DNA of 64,000 nucleotides, from NCBI GenBank assembly GCA_037126765.1, contig JBBCBC010000001.1:35634804-35698803 (forward strand), read 5' to 3'. The notes under the pieces are model-generated. The model saw nothing but the letters and a program-made list of their open reading frames with translations. It was not told the origin of the DNA and ran no database searches. This stretch comes from Stenogyne calaminthoides. Taxonomy: Eukaryota > Streptophyta > Magnoliopsida > Lamiales > Lamiaceae. Positions 45,404-58,700 of the stretch are shown here, piece by piece. How positions within the stretch are numbered: position 1 is the first letter of the stretch; each line of letters opens with the position of its first letter. The position numbers and the translations under genes were made by a program.

Positions 45404-48387
45404 CCAGAAATAATAGCAGCAGTTTTCTTTGCTTGTTCAATTTGGAGTGTTTTCAGAGCACTTCTTGTATTGAAGACCTTCTTCTGTGGCTCAACCTCAG
45501 ATTCTTCAATATCCTGAATCAACTTTCTCTGAACTGGCTTAGAAGCCTTTGCTCTTTTGCCCCCAGGCTCTTCCATCGCCACAGCTTTTCTCTTGATGGG
45601 CAAATCTGCACCAGCTTGGCTTGTACCAATTCTTCCTCTACCACTCAGTTTCTCTATAGCAACTTCTTGCATTGTTTCTTCTGAAACCTGAGTGTAGACT
45701 GGCTTCTCCACCTTCTCAGTGGCCTCGATCTCCTTCATGGCTTCGGCAACGATTTTCTTTTCAGCTTCTTTGATCGTCTTGCCTTTCAGAGTTTGATCCA
45801 ATAACTTCCTGAGATCAGCACCGGGTCTTTCCCCCTTCTTGGATCCATACTCTGGTAGAAGCCTGGAGAGTGCTGTGTCCATATGATATTGTTCTTTACT
45901 GACACTCCGCACCTCCCCTGCTATCTGATCTTGCTCCTCCTCGAGCCTTCTGAGGTGGTTCTTCGCCACTGAGAATTCTTCAGACAGATGAGCAAATTGG
46001 CTAGAGAGAGCTTCCTTGAACATGTCTGTCATCTTAGCCATGAGCATTGAGCTCATCTCCTCAACAACGTTCTTCACGAGCATCTCATTCTTCTCTGCCA
46101 ATTTAGCTTCTAGAATTTTAGTCTGCTCCTGATGCTTCTGCTTCAGCTCTTCTTTAAGCTCAGCCTTGACCCCCTCCATCTTCTCTTCTAATTTTCCTTC
46201 CATGGAGGTCAGCTTCTCTGTCATAGAGTTCTGAAGTTGCACCAGTTCTGAAGAAGAACTCAAGCTTTCAATCTTCTGAGTTTGGCTGGCCAATACCTCC
46301 TCCATCTGAGCAACTTTGGTCAGGATTGACTCAACCTTCTCCAGCTTTTCAATCACCGGGGTGAGATCAATCTCAGCAGCATATCTGATTTGTTGTGTCT
46401 CCTGAGCTGGCTGTTCATCCCGAGTCTCAGTCTGAACCTGAGCTTCAGTCTGAACTGGGGCTCCACCCTGAGCTTGGGTGTCCACCTGAGCCTTAGTCTG
46501 AAGGCTAACTTCAGTCTGAGGATGTTCGACAGCAGCCTTATCAGCATCAGTTGAGTCTTTCTCCTTCTGAGATTGACTCTCATCATCCCCTTGTTGGTCC
46601 CCATCCTGAGATTTGTCTTTGGAGCTCGGGGCACCAACTTCAGCATTCCTCCTCTCAGCCACTTTCCTCTTAACTAGCTCATCAAAGTCTGAGAATTTCA
46701 TCCTGAGCTTAGTTTTTCTGAATCCTGAGAATTCAGTGAGAAAAGTTGTTTCCTCGTTCCACCAGTCTTCGCCTCTGAATGAAGCTATGTTGAGCATCTC
46801 CGGAAGAGTCTGGTTGAGGATGAAGACCGTTGACCTCAATCTGAAGAAGATGTCTTGGAGGTCTGGGAATGAGCTCAGCTCAGGGTAGCGGTCAAGGATG
46901 AACCGTTCCCCCTTGCTTCGCCATTCGGTCTCTTCAGCTTCACCTTTCTTGAGCATCGGGCTCTCAGGTTCAGTGGAAAGATCTGCTGAGGGATCAAGTA
47001 ATAATTCACTCAGGAGCTCATCAAAATTCATCGGCTCCTGAGGCTCAGCAAATTCTGAGTTTTGGGCAGGCAGCTCCTCAGTCTGAATTTGTCTTGGTTC
47101 TGAGGTCTGAGCTGGCGCCTCCTCAGTGGGATTTTCAGTTTGCTCTGAGAACTGAGTGGGCACTTCCTCAGCAGGAATCTGAGCATCTTCTGCGGTCTGA
47201 GCCGTCACTTCCTCAGAGGGAATCTGAACATTCTCTGAGGTCTGAGGTCCTTGGAATATTTCTTGAGAAAACTTATCAGAACTAAGCGACGTCTCAAGAA
47301 CCTCAGAGAAGACTTGCTCCTCAGTTTGATCCTGTGCCTTTGAGATAGCCTGAGCCAATACATGTAAAGGCGATTTCTGAGCAGTTTGGCTCTCAGGCTG
47401 AATCTCCTCAGTCTCACTCTCCTCATCATCATCAGTGAGAACCACCATTCTCTTGCTCTTTGGAGCCAGGGTCTTCTTCTTTAATTTCTCACCCTGCTCC
47501 TTCTTGGCTTCCAACAAAACCTTCCCCCTGGTTTGTTGGGTTTCTTCAGCAGCAACAGCAACTGGTGATTCCACTTTCTTCTCTTTCTTCCCTTTGATGG
47601 TCCTCTTTGCAGCAATGGGTTTGAACATTACTTTGGACTTAGGGAAAGGAGTAGAGTTGGCAAAGATGTCCTCCTCCTCTCAGCACATCTCCAAAATGAA
47701 GGCAATTTTGGTGGCATGGAGGATCTTGCCTTTGATAGAAATTGAGCCGTCCTCCCTTTTTATGACCTTGGCTTGCTCACTCACCACCTTGATCAGATAC
47801 TTCAGCCAGTTGAAATCCTTGGTGGGTGAGTCCTCAATCGCCGCCATCAATCGGAGTTTGGGAGTGCTGATCTGCTCAAAGCTCCCAGATCGACTCATTA
47901 TACACTTGCTCACTATATCCATCAATACTCTGTATTTAGGCTTCAAATGCCTCTTATGTAAGGTCACCTCAAATTTAACAGGATTCTCAGCTATCCTATC
48001 AAGATACTCTTGCTCTCGACCTAACATATACAAAGTGGGATCATCTCCCCTATCGCACAACTCAAAAATGTCGTTTACATTTTGAGGGACAATATACAAC
48101 TCTCGAACAAAATCTACAAACTTCGAAGAATGCTCAAGATGCGAAACAGAAATCTTGGACTCTATACAATCATCCTCATCTATTTCCATATTAGCGACGA
48201 ACTCTATTACCTTGCGAGAATACTCCACCTCCGGTCTGTTCGCGATTAGTTTCGTCAGTTTTGCTAGACGAATCAAATGGAGTGCCTCTTCTTCATGATT
48301 GGCGTTTGAAGTACTCTCTAGAGAAACCACGTACTCATACCATGGCTTATTTATTTCGGCCAATCTGTCGAATATGGTAGGAGTCAT
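45404..48387 (-). pseudogene. long extra 3' ORF of Copia element 2, N-terminal part
   Basis: From ATG 48387 the frame is open to 45404 except for one TGA (47680-47682, where Trp is likely). Order: N-terminal block with KPKYRVLMDIVSKCIM (about residue 150; element 1 has RKYRLLFDILSKIIM), an acidic Gln/Glu/Pro-rich stretch, a block with RYPELSSFPDLQDIFFRLR (element 1: ELYPELEAHP), then coiled coil (KLEEKMEGVKAELKEELKQK and on, about 46000-46250) and a basic stretch. The nested LTR element interrupts it at 45403. No transmembrane segment seen. Function unknown. The spacing of parts is the same as in element 1, which argues that the protein was under selection. Confidence 0.75.
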
Positions 48388-48525
48388 TTTGGGAATTTTT
48401 GAGGTTTAGGGTTTGAGCGATGAAGCTTTTCTGGGTAAAGGGAATTTTGATTTTGCAGAGGATTTTGGGAATGAGGGTTTGTAAAAAAATGGCTTGAAAT
48501 GGCTTCTCAAGGGATATATATCGTG
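48388..48525 (-). promoter_or_regulatory. TATA box and leader of the long 3' ORF of element 2
   Basis: TATATAT at 48515-48521 on the minus strand is followed by about 100 bp of C/A-rich leader (with AAACCCTAAACC) and ATG 48387. It is the same arrangement as before the 3' ORF of element 1, but without the intron. 48526-49029 holds no gene. Confidence 0.45.
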
Positions 48526-49029
48526 AGATCATGGGGAATCATACCGGTTAGGTGAAAAACAACGGTTGAGATTAATCGTCGATTAATCGGGTATGTGAAA
48601 AGTCGATCTTCCGAAAAGTAAGCCGCCATTTTAACCTCATTGGTTATTAAATGTAACAGAGCATTTAATGACTGATGACCTTCTTTGGAATTTCAAAGGT
48701 CCCGCCCAAAAACATTCTTCAGGTGTTTTGTATTTATTGCAAATAATTACTGACTTTCACTTAAGCAATAAATGAGTCGCATGAGTCATTACTTCTTCAG
48801 ACTAATTTTCCTCTATTAGTCTTACTGAGTATTGACCTTGATAAAATGTCGATTGATAATCGAAAATCTTGAATGGGTTCAAGATGCTCTTGAAATCGAC
48901 CTTCAAAGATACCTCGAAGTTTCGAGACTCGATTCGATTTCCAATTTTATCCTGAGTTTCTCAGTAGAAATTTGAGAAAACTTCATGCATCTGAAAACCT
49001 TCAATTTTTCAGATTTTCTCTATACACCT

Positions 49030-50536
49030 GGATCCAACATCCCTAATTCAACTGATAGTTCCTGAAATCTTGATTCAAATGAAGGTTTAGTCAAGATATC
49101 GACTCTCTGCTTATCGGTTATGAATTTTCTCCATCTGTGTCCTTTTTCTCGACATGATCTCCGATGAAGTGATGTCCGATATCCACATGCTTGCATCTGG
49201 TGTGCAATACCGGATTTTGTGAAATAGCAATAACACTATTATTATCACAAAATATGGGTACTTCATTGGCTACAACTTTATAATCCCTTAATTGTTGTGT
49301 GAGCCAAAGAATCTGAGCACAACAACTTCCTGCGACCCTATGTATTCAAACCTTCAAGAGATCTTGGTTGCTCTTGAGGTCCTGCTTTTTTGAAAACCAA
49401 GATATCGACTTACTTCCAAGAAATTGACAAGTTCATGTAGTGGATTTCCTGTCAATTCTACAGCCTCCATAATCAGCATCTGAATAACCAGTTAATTCAA
49501 GGTTATCATCTGCTGGATACCACAATCCTCTATTCATCGTGCCCCTTAAGATACTCCAAATATCTTTTGGCGACCTCCATGTGACTAGCCTTAGGATTAG
49601 CTTGGTATCTTGCACATATCCCAACAAAGAAATGTTATATCCTACCTACTTGGCGTGAGATAGAGCAATGATCCAATGATCCCTCTATAATCAGTGTGAC
49701 TTACTGAATTGCCTTCAGGATCAGGATCCATCTTGTAGTTAGTATTCATGGGAATCCTAATCGCATTGCAATCTATACACCATATTTGGCAATCGGATCT
49801 CTCGGTGTACTTTGCACGGTTGATGAAGATTCCTTCCTTTGATTGTTTCACTTGAAGACCTGAAAAGAAATTCATCTCCCCATCATGGACATTTCAAACT
49901 TGCCTTTCATCGATGTAGAAAACTTTTCACACAACTGATGATTTGGGGATCCAAAAATGATGTCATCAACATATATCCGAACTAGTAAGATATCTTCCCC
50001 ATCTTCTATCCCGAACAAAGTTCTATCAACAGTTCCTTTGACAAAACCGTGGTCAAGAAGAAACCGAGAAAAGAGTATCATACCATGCTCTTGGTGCTTG
50101 CTTAAGACCGCATACAAAGGCTTTTCTCGAGCACAGAAACTTGGTCATTCTGTGCGAAAACAGGGAGGTTGTTCCACATAAACCTCTTCTTTAAGCACAC
50201 CATTCGAAAATGCACTTTTCACATCCATTTGATAGATGTGAACTTCATGTGGGCAAAGATATGCAAGAAATAATCGATGGCTTCTAGTCTTGCAACAAAA
50301 GCAAAGGTTTCATCATAATCCAAGCCTTCTTCTTGGGAATAACCTTGTGCAACTAAATTTGCCTTGTTTCTTACAATGTTGTTGTTCTCATCCCTTTTAT
50401 TCTTAAATACCCACTTGGTTCCAATAACATTGTGCCTTTCAGTCTATCCACTAGCTCCCATACTTCATTCCTTGAGAATTGATTCAAATTTCATCTTGCA
50501 TAGCAAAGAATCCAATGAGAATCTTGTAGAGCTTCT
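49030..50536 (-). pseudogene. Copia reverse transcriptase and RNase H of element 2, broken
   Basis: RT pieces: GLKQAPRAWYDTL-like (about 50090), YVDDIIFGSPNHQLCEKFSTS (about 49930-49990), MNFFSGLQVKQSKEGIF (about 49830-49875). RNase H pieces: LTGYSDADYGGCRIDRKSTT (49433-49500), then FCDNNSVIAISQNPV and KHVDIGHHFIGDHVEKK to about 49100. At least six frame changes, concentrated where CGAT/TCGA replace CTGAT-type words. Confidence 0.8.
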
Positions 50537-51241
50537 TCAATCTCGAAGAGGCTCTTTCTCTCGATAGGAAGCGGCCGAGAATAGTGCACTCTCACCATGG
50601 AACCTTCTTGTCTTAACACCTTCAGTTAGATCACCCACAATCTGACTTGTAGGATGACTATCTAACCAACTTCTTCTAGATGTTCCCCCTTCAATAGTAT
50701 CCTCAACATTTGAAATGTTAGGTTCAGTTAGTTCAATAAACTCAGGGAACAACAGAAAAGGAGAAAGGGAATCATCTTCCTCAGGGGAAATTCTATTCAG
50801 AACATTGTCAGTGACATTTGTTCCCCTTTGGTTGATAGATTCAGAATTTGCCTCAGCTGTGACCACATCTTCATTGGCATCACATACCTGAGTCTGAACT
50901 GGTGTCTGTTCAGATTGGTCACCTTTAGTGTGTTGGCTTGTCTGAGTCTCACCATCCTGAACTTCTTTATATGAGTCTGAGTCACTCCAATCATAGAAAG
51001 TGACTGACTTCTTATTTTCAGGTTCAGTGGATGATTTGTCATTCTTTTTCAGGCTTAATCTGGTGATCCTCTTGGTCGGTTCTTCTGCATCATGTTCTGT
51101 TTCTTTCCTAACACAAGTAGATTCATCAAAAACAACATGAGGTGTTTCCTCCACAATAAAGAGTCCTACAGGTTGTAAACTCGAAAGCTTTCTTGACTTG
51201 AAATATCCTAGGAATATTCCTTCATCGACTTTTGCTATCAA
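50537..51241 (-). pseudogene. integrase-RT linker of Copia element 2
   Basis: A 234-codon open stretch starting DEGIFLGYF, which is the end of the integrase region, then VVFDES and a Ser/Thr/Glu-rich linker as usual between integrase and RT in Copia polyproteins. Confidence 0.75.
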
Positions 51242-51399
51242 ATGTTTTCAACTGATCTTTACCATTATTGTGTATGAAACACTTGCAACCAAACACACGA
51301 AAGAAAGAAACAAGAGGCTTCATTTCATTCCAAAGCTCGTATGGTGTTTTGCCTTGACTCTTGGTCAAAGATGGATCTCGTTACATGAATAGCATATAC

Positions 51400-52233
51400 G
51401 TGTTGACAACTTTCACCAAAAATCTTTTAGGAATCTCGACCAAATTATCATGGTCCTTGCAGAACTTCTTTTAAAGTCCTGTTCTTCTTTCAAAGAACAC
51501 CATTTTGTTGATGGGTCCTTGCAAAATGATGTTTCATGAGTAATTCCATTTCTTTGCCTGATAATCGATATAATATGGTTTATAAATTCAGTTCCTTTGT
51601 CAGATCTGATTTTGACCACACTCAGATTTTTCTCAATATTGAGCCTTTTCAGTAACTCAGGGACTTTTTATCTGAGTCTCCTTCTTACTGAGTAAGAATA
51701 TGACCTAAGTATATCTTGAGTAGTCATCAACTACTACGAGTGTATATTTCACGCCATTAGTGCTTCTTGTTATCTTGGACCAAAAAGATCCATATGTAAC
51801 AACCGAAGTATTCTCTCGAGAGAAACATCTACTTTGCTTTTAAATGATGCTTTAACTTGTTTTTTTTTTTTTTACGCATCACAAACATGTTCCTTACTGA
51901 ACACTTCATTTGGCAACCCTCTCACAAGAGCTAATCTTGCAAGTTTATTCAGGGTTTTGAAATTCGGTGATTCATCCTTTTGTGCCATAACCAACTGGTA
52001 TCTGTGGAACTTTTTGCAACCAAACATGTATCTTTAGGAGTTGAACTCCAATCAGCAAGATACACATTTCCTTTTCTTGTACTAGTCAGTAATATTTTCT
52101 GTGAAATATCATCTTTCACATAACATAAGTTCTTAGAGAACTCAACATTAAAACCCTTATCACAGAATTGGCTTATTGAAAGCAAATTATGCTTCAATCC
52201 AGATACATATGAAACACCATGGATATGAATCAA
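51400..52233 (-). pseudogene. Copia integrase of element 2, broken
   Basis: 51949-52233 gives the pre-integrase domain (SGLKHNLLSISQFCDKGF, then WLWHKRMNH). The catalytic core follows with many frame changes; RSDKGTEFIN and RTLKEV-like pieces at 51413-51620 mark its second half. Integrase would insert the DNA copy into the chromosome. Confidence 0.75.
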
Positions 52234-53654
52234 TCGATTTCCAAAGTTCCATATCCTTGATCATCCCCCTTGGAGTTATCTCCAAATGTGATCTGAGGGC
52301 CTCTTTGTTCAACATAGTCACTGAGTATCTTCTTGAATCCTGTCATATGTCTTGAGCATCCACTGTCAAGATACCATACAGCAGGGGCCATTTCATCTCC
52401 ACTCATCAGTGCTATGTGATCTTTAATCAGCTCAGTGCCCTTGTTTTCCTCCTCCTCAACAGCCATTAGACAGAGATCATCACTTTCACTGTCTGAGAAT
52501 ATTTCATCTAAAGAGCTAGATCCTTCCTCAGAATGTTCTTCTTCTGCAACCATGGCCTTTTTGCTAGAGAACTTCTTGTCTCTTTTAGCTTGTCTTTCTC
52601 TTCTCTCCTTAGCACTCAGGTCAGGACAATCATACTGGAAGTGACCTTTCTTTTGGCAATTGTAGCATCTGTTGGCATCATCATCCTGATCACTTTCTTC
52701 TTTGGATTTGGAATCCTTCCTTTTGGATGAAGAGCCTTCAGCTTTCAGGTCCTTCTTCTTCTCAGTTGATTTGTCCTCAGCTTTCTTCTGGTACCTGTGA
52801 TTCCTGTAATAGTTTTTGTATTTTCCATATCGACTATTAAGTCTTTCAAACCTCCTTTCCATCAGTGCTAGCTTATCCTCAAGCTCATCCTGATTCTTAA
52901 CAAGGGAGTTCTCAGACTCTCTAGTTTTACAGGTTTTATCCTTGGCTTTGAAAGCCACATTTTTACTAGATGATGAATCATCTTTGCTGTCAGCCTTTTA
53001 GATTTCTTATCAATTACGAACTCATAGGCCTTCAGCTCAGAGAAGACTTGTTGATATGACATTGAATCAATGTTTTTGGTGTTTTCAATCACCACAGCAT
53101 GAATATCCCATTTCTTAGAAAGACCTCTAAGAATTTTCAATGCCACTTCTCTCTGTGGATATCTCTTTCCAAGTGCATTCAGATCATTCATAATGCTAGT
53201 GAATCTGACTTCCAATTTGTCTATAGATTCACCATCTTCCATTTCAAAACTATCAAACTTTCCAATTGCAACTGAAAGTTTATTTTCCTTGATATGATCT
53301 GTGCCTTGGCACATTACAGCTAGTGTATCCCAAATTTCTTTTGTAGTATTACGGGAGAAATCATTCCCATCACACCATCATCAATTGTCTTTGATAGTGT
53401 GTCTTTAGCAATATAGTCTAGATTGACTAACTTCCTCTCCTCGAGAGTCAGGTTGGTCATCGACTTAGAAATTCTCTTTCTAGGATCATTTCTCTCATTT
53501 TCTCGCTCCTCCGGATTCACCACAATGAATTGAATGGCCCTTTAGAGACCACTCTCCACATACATTCATGTTTAGAATACAGGTGAGCCTGCATTCTTAG
53601 TCTCCATAAATCATAGTTCTCTATTGAGAACATGGGAAGTTTCTTAGAAGACAT
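52230..53654 (-). pseudogene. Copia gag-protease of element 2
   Basis: Starts MSSKKLPMFSIENYDLW at 53654, 125 bp from the 5' LTR. The UBN2-type core is clear (LEVRFTSIMNDLNALGKRYP, ILRGLSKKWDI, FSELKAYEF; 52990-53314). Next come a Lys/Glu-rich stretch, a proper CCHC knuckle (CYNCQKKGHFQYDC, near 52630-52670) and the protease site WYLDSGCSRHMTG (near 52340-52380). Two frame changes (about 53530 and 53320) and one near 52980 break the chain; otherwise it is well kept. Unlike element 1, gag has no long coiled-coil extension. Confidence 0.85.
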
Positions 53655-53765
53655 TTTATCTAAGTTTTTTAAGAATTCAGCAAATAAGATCTGTTCAGAT
53701 AGACCATAAGTATATTAGCAAATAAGACTTTGGTCAACAAAGCAGGTGGTCAAGTTGAACCACTA

Positions 53766-53776
53766 CTCTGATACCA
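53766..53776 (-). promoter_or_regulatory. primer binding site of Copia element 2, initiator-Met tRNA
   Basis: Reverse complement TGGTATCAGAG, two bases inside the 5' LTR boundary. Confidence 0.9.
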
Positions 53777-53778
53777 CT

Positions 53779-55742
53779 TGTTGGTCCCGGTGTAAACGAG
53801 TCTTACACGTGTATGGGGGGGAATACACGTGTTCAGTGTTTTTTTTTTAAACTTTTCTTTACTGAGATCAGCTTGGGCCAGGTTGTCCTGATGATTTGGT
53901 CCTGAGAAGCAAAAATCGCTCTGAGTCAAAGTCTACTTGAGACAGTGATCCTGAGCTGCTTTCAGATACCTCAGATAATCCCAACTGATCCTGAGTTTTC
54001 AGAGATCCTGAGCTACTTGGATCAGATAACTAACTTACTGAACCCTCAGAAGAGTAAGTTCAGTTTGGTAACTATCTGTTCTAGCTACTCAGATGTGCGG
54101 AATGGTTGGCCCTTAGTTTATACTCCTTTTAAGCTTTGCTGAAAACCTTCCTTTTAATGGAATAGTGATTAGGCAGTGATTCAGTTCAGATGCAACTTCA
54201 GTGGATTGATTCCAACTGAATATCAGTGAAAATATGCTTTCAATTCAAAGTAATGCAACAGATAATCAAAGCAAAACAGAAAGCAAAGAACACAGCAAGT
54301 TATAGTGGTTCAGGGACTCAAGCTCCTACGTCCACTCTCTCCGACTCTTCAGAGAAATTCACTAATCACTTCCTAAGGTTTTCTGACTACCTCTGTAGTT
54401 TACTAACTCAAAACACACACAAGCTTTCTGTCTATCCAAGATAGATTACTCACTTCTCCTCTAGAGCTTTCTGACTACCTCCTTGTAGTTTACTAACTCT
54501 TTACAACTCCAATCTCACCAACAATCACACTCAAACTACCTTACAAAGGGTTTGGGGTTTCTTGGTTGGTTTCCAACTAGGATGAGATATCCTTTACAAT
54601 AAGCACAATGCAAAGGCTAGGATATCTCGACTAAGCTTTGGATATATATTATCAAGCTAGGCTTAGTGGAATGAGCTCTCTTCGAAATAAAGCACTTGGG
54701 AAATTCTTGGTTTTTCGAGTGCTTCAACTTGCAATAATAAGTTTGAGCTCTTGAGTTGCTTATAAATTTCCCGTAACCTTCAATGTAGATGGTCATAAGT
54801 ATTTATAGGCAGGCACCAAGGTCACTCTTGAAAAACTATCCGTTGGAAGAGATAGCTTCGTGAGTTTCCTCTTATGGTGTGTGAATAACGGTTATATTTA
54901 GGGTTTGAGACTCCCTAACACGTTTTAGGCAATAGCCTTTCATGTAGCTGGTCAACACTTTTTGCAGTCTGGAACTTAGTACTTTTGGCATCTTTTCAGT
55001 GACCTGTCGTTGTCAGTGTCATCAATGTACAGTGTTGTCTTCTTCTTTTTGACTTTTGTCTCCAATTAAAGGTAGACAACTTCAACGGCTCTTTTTTGGT
55101 TACATTCTTTGAGTGATATAACCTTAACAACACTTTGTCATAGTTCCTTTTGTCTGCATTTGAATGTCTTAGGCAATATCTATTTTTCTAAGGAATCGCG
55201 TTTTTCTCAGTATTGCATCCTTCAGATAGATATTTTCAGTGCCTCGGAACATTCAGGTTTATACTGAGCATTCAGTACATTGCTGAGTCTTCAGTAATTA
55301 CTGTGCCTTCAGTATTCTTCAGTCTTCAGTCTTCTGTCTTCTGAGTCTTCTGAGTCTTCAGGGTCTTCTGAGTCTTCACAGATATACTGAGTCTTAATGC
55401 TGAGTCTCTTAGTTTCATACTGAGTCTTCAGTTTCTCAGTTTCTAACTGGGTCTTCAGTTTCTCAGTTTCTCACTGAGTCTTCAGTTTCTCAGTTTCACA
55501 CTGAAACTTCATAAACTTCAGTTTCATACTGAAACTTCAGTTTCTTCCGAAACTTACTGAGTCTTCAGAACCTATCAGAATCTAAGCTGATCTATATCTA
55601 CTGACTATACATTTTGTAGATATCATCCTGAATACTCTAAAACTGAATCCTGACTCAACTATTAAGATTATTCTGAACATGTCATACTCAGGGGTTTTGG
55701 GATCTAATCAAAATCTCTCTTTATTAAATTCATCTCCCAACA
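53779..55742 (-). repeat. 5' LTR of Copia element 2
   Basis: 1964 bp. Minus-strand TATA box (TATTTATA on plus, 54800-54807). Contains many CTGAGTC and TTCAGTTTC words around 55200-55560. Confidence 0.93.
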
Positions 55743-58700
55743 CTCGTTATCCTCCCCGCCGCTGTCAATCTCCATCAAATCTGGATTTGCAGTTGTTAAG
55801 TCTACGAAAAGATTGAAATCTCATGTATGCACTTCAGTTTGAGCATCAACTTGTTTCGTTTGAAACGGAGTGTCGTCAACCGCGGCAATTGAATCCAGTT
55901 TAGGAACTTGCACCAGTGATCTCGCCTTTACTTTGCAAACAGTCATCCATTCATTATTTGCTCTCAAAACTGGATACGTGCAGTAGTATACTTGGGATAC
56001 CTGAGCAACAAACACAAACGGATCATACCCCGGATATTTTCTTCTTCTATGAACATCGACCAGTTTGTATTCGGGATGAATCCTTGTTCCTAAAGCAGAT
56101 GGATTATATCAATCACACTTGAACAACACAACATTCTTCTCAGGGAACCCCTTATATCCTACTTCAACGACTTCTTGCAGGTGTTCGAAGTAGTCATGGC
56201 TTTCTCCATTGAACATTGCACTGTTAATGCAAACTTCACTGTTTGCAGTAGATCTGGTCGATACATACTCCACCGTATGGAATTTGTAACCATTTACATA
56301 GTATCCTTGGTACGTGTTGACCCGACGTAGTGGTCCTCTACTGAGATCCCGTATAAATGGGTTCTCAATGTGTTGATTATAACCCTGTGACGGTTTTAGG
56401 TTAAATATATAATTATAATATGAATTCACTAATAAACGGTGGTTAGATAACACTCACATAGTTTTGGAACCACTCTGGAAAATCACGAGTAATAGATTCA
56501 CCTACTTGTGCATCTGAGATGTTTGGATGTATACTGTGTAGATCTTCAGTATAGATCCTTATTGAAAGCAATATATTATTAATCATATATTATATAATAA
56601 ATATGCTAATTAAAAGTGTAAATGATACACATATGAAATACTTACTGAATGTATGGTTGGACTTCATCATAATTGAATAACACATATTTATGTGCAGCTT
56701 CAATCTCTTGTCGATTTAACTTCAATCTTTTGTCGATTTAACCAGGGTCGTTCAATACATTTTCCCAAACATCGACCTGGAAACTTAAACACAGACAAGT
56801 TACCCTCAATATCATCAGCAACATTGTCTGTGCATCTACCGTCGTAATTACGAGGCTCATTTCTCAACCTTGTTCTAACATGATCCTCGAAATAGTAAGA
56901 ACAAAATGTTGTAACCTCCTCACACAAGTAGGCATTAACAATTGATGCTTCAACTTTTGCCTTTGTTTAGCATTGAGCTTCAAGTTATGGAGATACCTAT
57001 AGATATATAATAAAAAAATTGATAAGAGCAAAACATAAATATATATATTTGTATAAATAGATGTGAAGTGAAGGTTTACCTCTCAAATGGATACATCCAC
57101 ATGTATTACACTGGATTAGCAATTTTGGCTTCATATGCTAAGTGTACCGATAAGTGCTCCATCGAATCAAAAAAGTTGGGAGGGAAAATGCGCTCCAACT
57201 TGCATAAAATAAATGGAATGTCTTTCTTCAAATGGACCATGTCGTCCCACGTAATCATTGTAGACGTTAAATCTTTGAAGAATAGACTCAATTCAGTTAC
57301 GGCCCTCCAGATATTGTTCGGTAGGAATTCCCGAAATGCGAGTGGCAACAGTCGTTGCATAAACACGTGACAATCGTGCCTTTTCATCCCAAACACCTTT
57401 CCGTTTGATGTGTTTACACAACGACTCAAATTGGAGACATAATCATCTGGAAATCTCATCTCGTCAATCCAAATTACACAAAGCCACTTTCTGTCTCTTA
57501 TCAAGTGTGTAATTGGCTTGAGGGTATCTTCATGTACTCTCATCCCTCTTCAAGTGATCACGTTTGCATATCTCGTTCAACTCATCACGTGACTTTGAAG
57601 TGTCTTCTGTCTTGCCCTCTGTATACATGATTGTGTGGAATATGTTATCGAACACATTCTTTTCGATGTGAATCACATCCAAGTTGTGCCGAATCAAAAG
57701 TGAGCTCCAGTAGGGCAAGTCCCAGAAAATGCTCTTCTTCTTCCAACCACCCGGTACCATTTTATTATGCTCCTCAACATGTTCTTCCGTTGTTTTCCTC
57801 AATCCCTTCTAATTTATTTGATTTAACAACCTTCTACCTGAATCAATGCAAAGAGATATATACATCCATTAATTTATCATATGTAGAAATATATTAATAA
57901 TTAAAAACAACTAATATAAAAATATCTGATCTCAATTGGCTTTTGACCTTTTTTGTAACGACTTTATTCTTGATGAAGTCCTTCTTATTCTTTCGAAAAG
58001 GATGATCTTCTCGTAAAAACTTTTGATGGTTGTCAAACCATGAAATTTTTCTGCTAAGTGGGAGACTGAAAGCGTCATAATTGTCCATGTAGTAAGGACA
58101 TGCTTGTTTTCCAGCTGTCCTCCACCCGGACAACATGGAGTACGTAGGGTAGTCGCTGATCGTCCACAGCAGGGCAGCCCTCATCGTGAAGTTCTACTTT
58201 CTCGATACATCGTATGTTAGCACTCCATTCTCCCACAAATGTATCAAGTCTCTTATCAGAGGCTGAAGAAAAACATATTGTTTGTCCTTTGGATTCTTTG
58301 GGTCAGGTACCAATACCGTGAGAAACATCGTTTGGGGCTTCATGCACATCCACGGAGGTAGATTATAAGGAGTCAATATAACTGGCCATAATGAATACTG
58401 CTTACCGTGCATTCCAAATGGACAAAAACCATCAGTGCTGAGACCTAACCGAACGTTCGTAGGTTCGTCCAAAAAATAGGAAACACCTCGTCAAGATGTT
58501 TCCAGGCCATCAAATCAGCAGGGTGTCTCATCTCTCCGGAATCAGGATCAGATGACTCCGTATGATATCATGTCATATCTTTGGTTGTGGCACTAGATTG
58601 ATACAATCTCTGAAGACGAGGAATGATAGGGAGGTAATACATCATTTTATCTGCCACTTTTTTCTTCTTATTCTGCTTCCCTCGACTATTAGTCCAATTC

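Larger units (their letters stand above)
38907..55742 (-). mobile_element. Copia LTR retrotransposon, element 2 (16.8 kb, holds element 3)
   Basis: LTRs of about 2.0 kb (plus strand TGTTGGTCCCGG...CTCCCAACA) with a perfect TSD CTCGT (38902-38906, 55743-55747). All genes are on the minus strand, so 53779-55742 is the 5' LTR. Order from there: gag-protease, integrase, RT, RNase H, then a long extra 3' ORF. It landed in the acidic tail of the CACTA transposase and was itself hit by the LTR element at 41849-45403. Sirevirus-like by layout; a different family from element 1. Confidence 0.95.

Noticed and set aside
46353..46888. ORFs in other frames over the long 3' ORF of element 2
   Set aside because: Shadows produced by the biased Glu/Gln/Ser codon use of the real frame.
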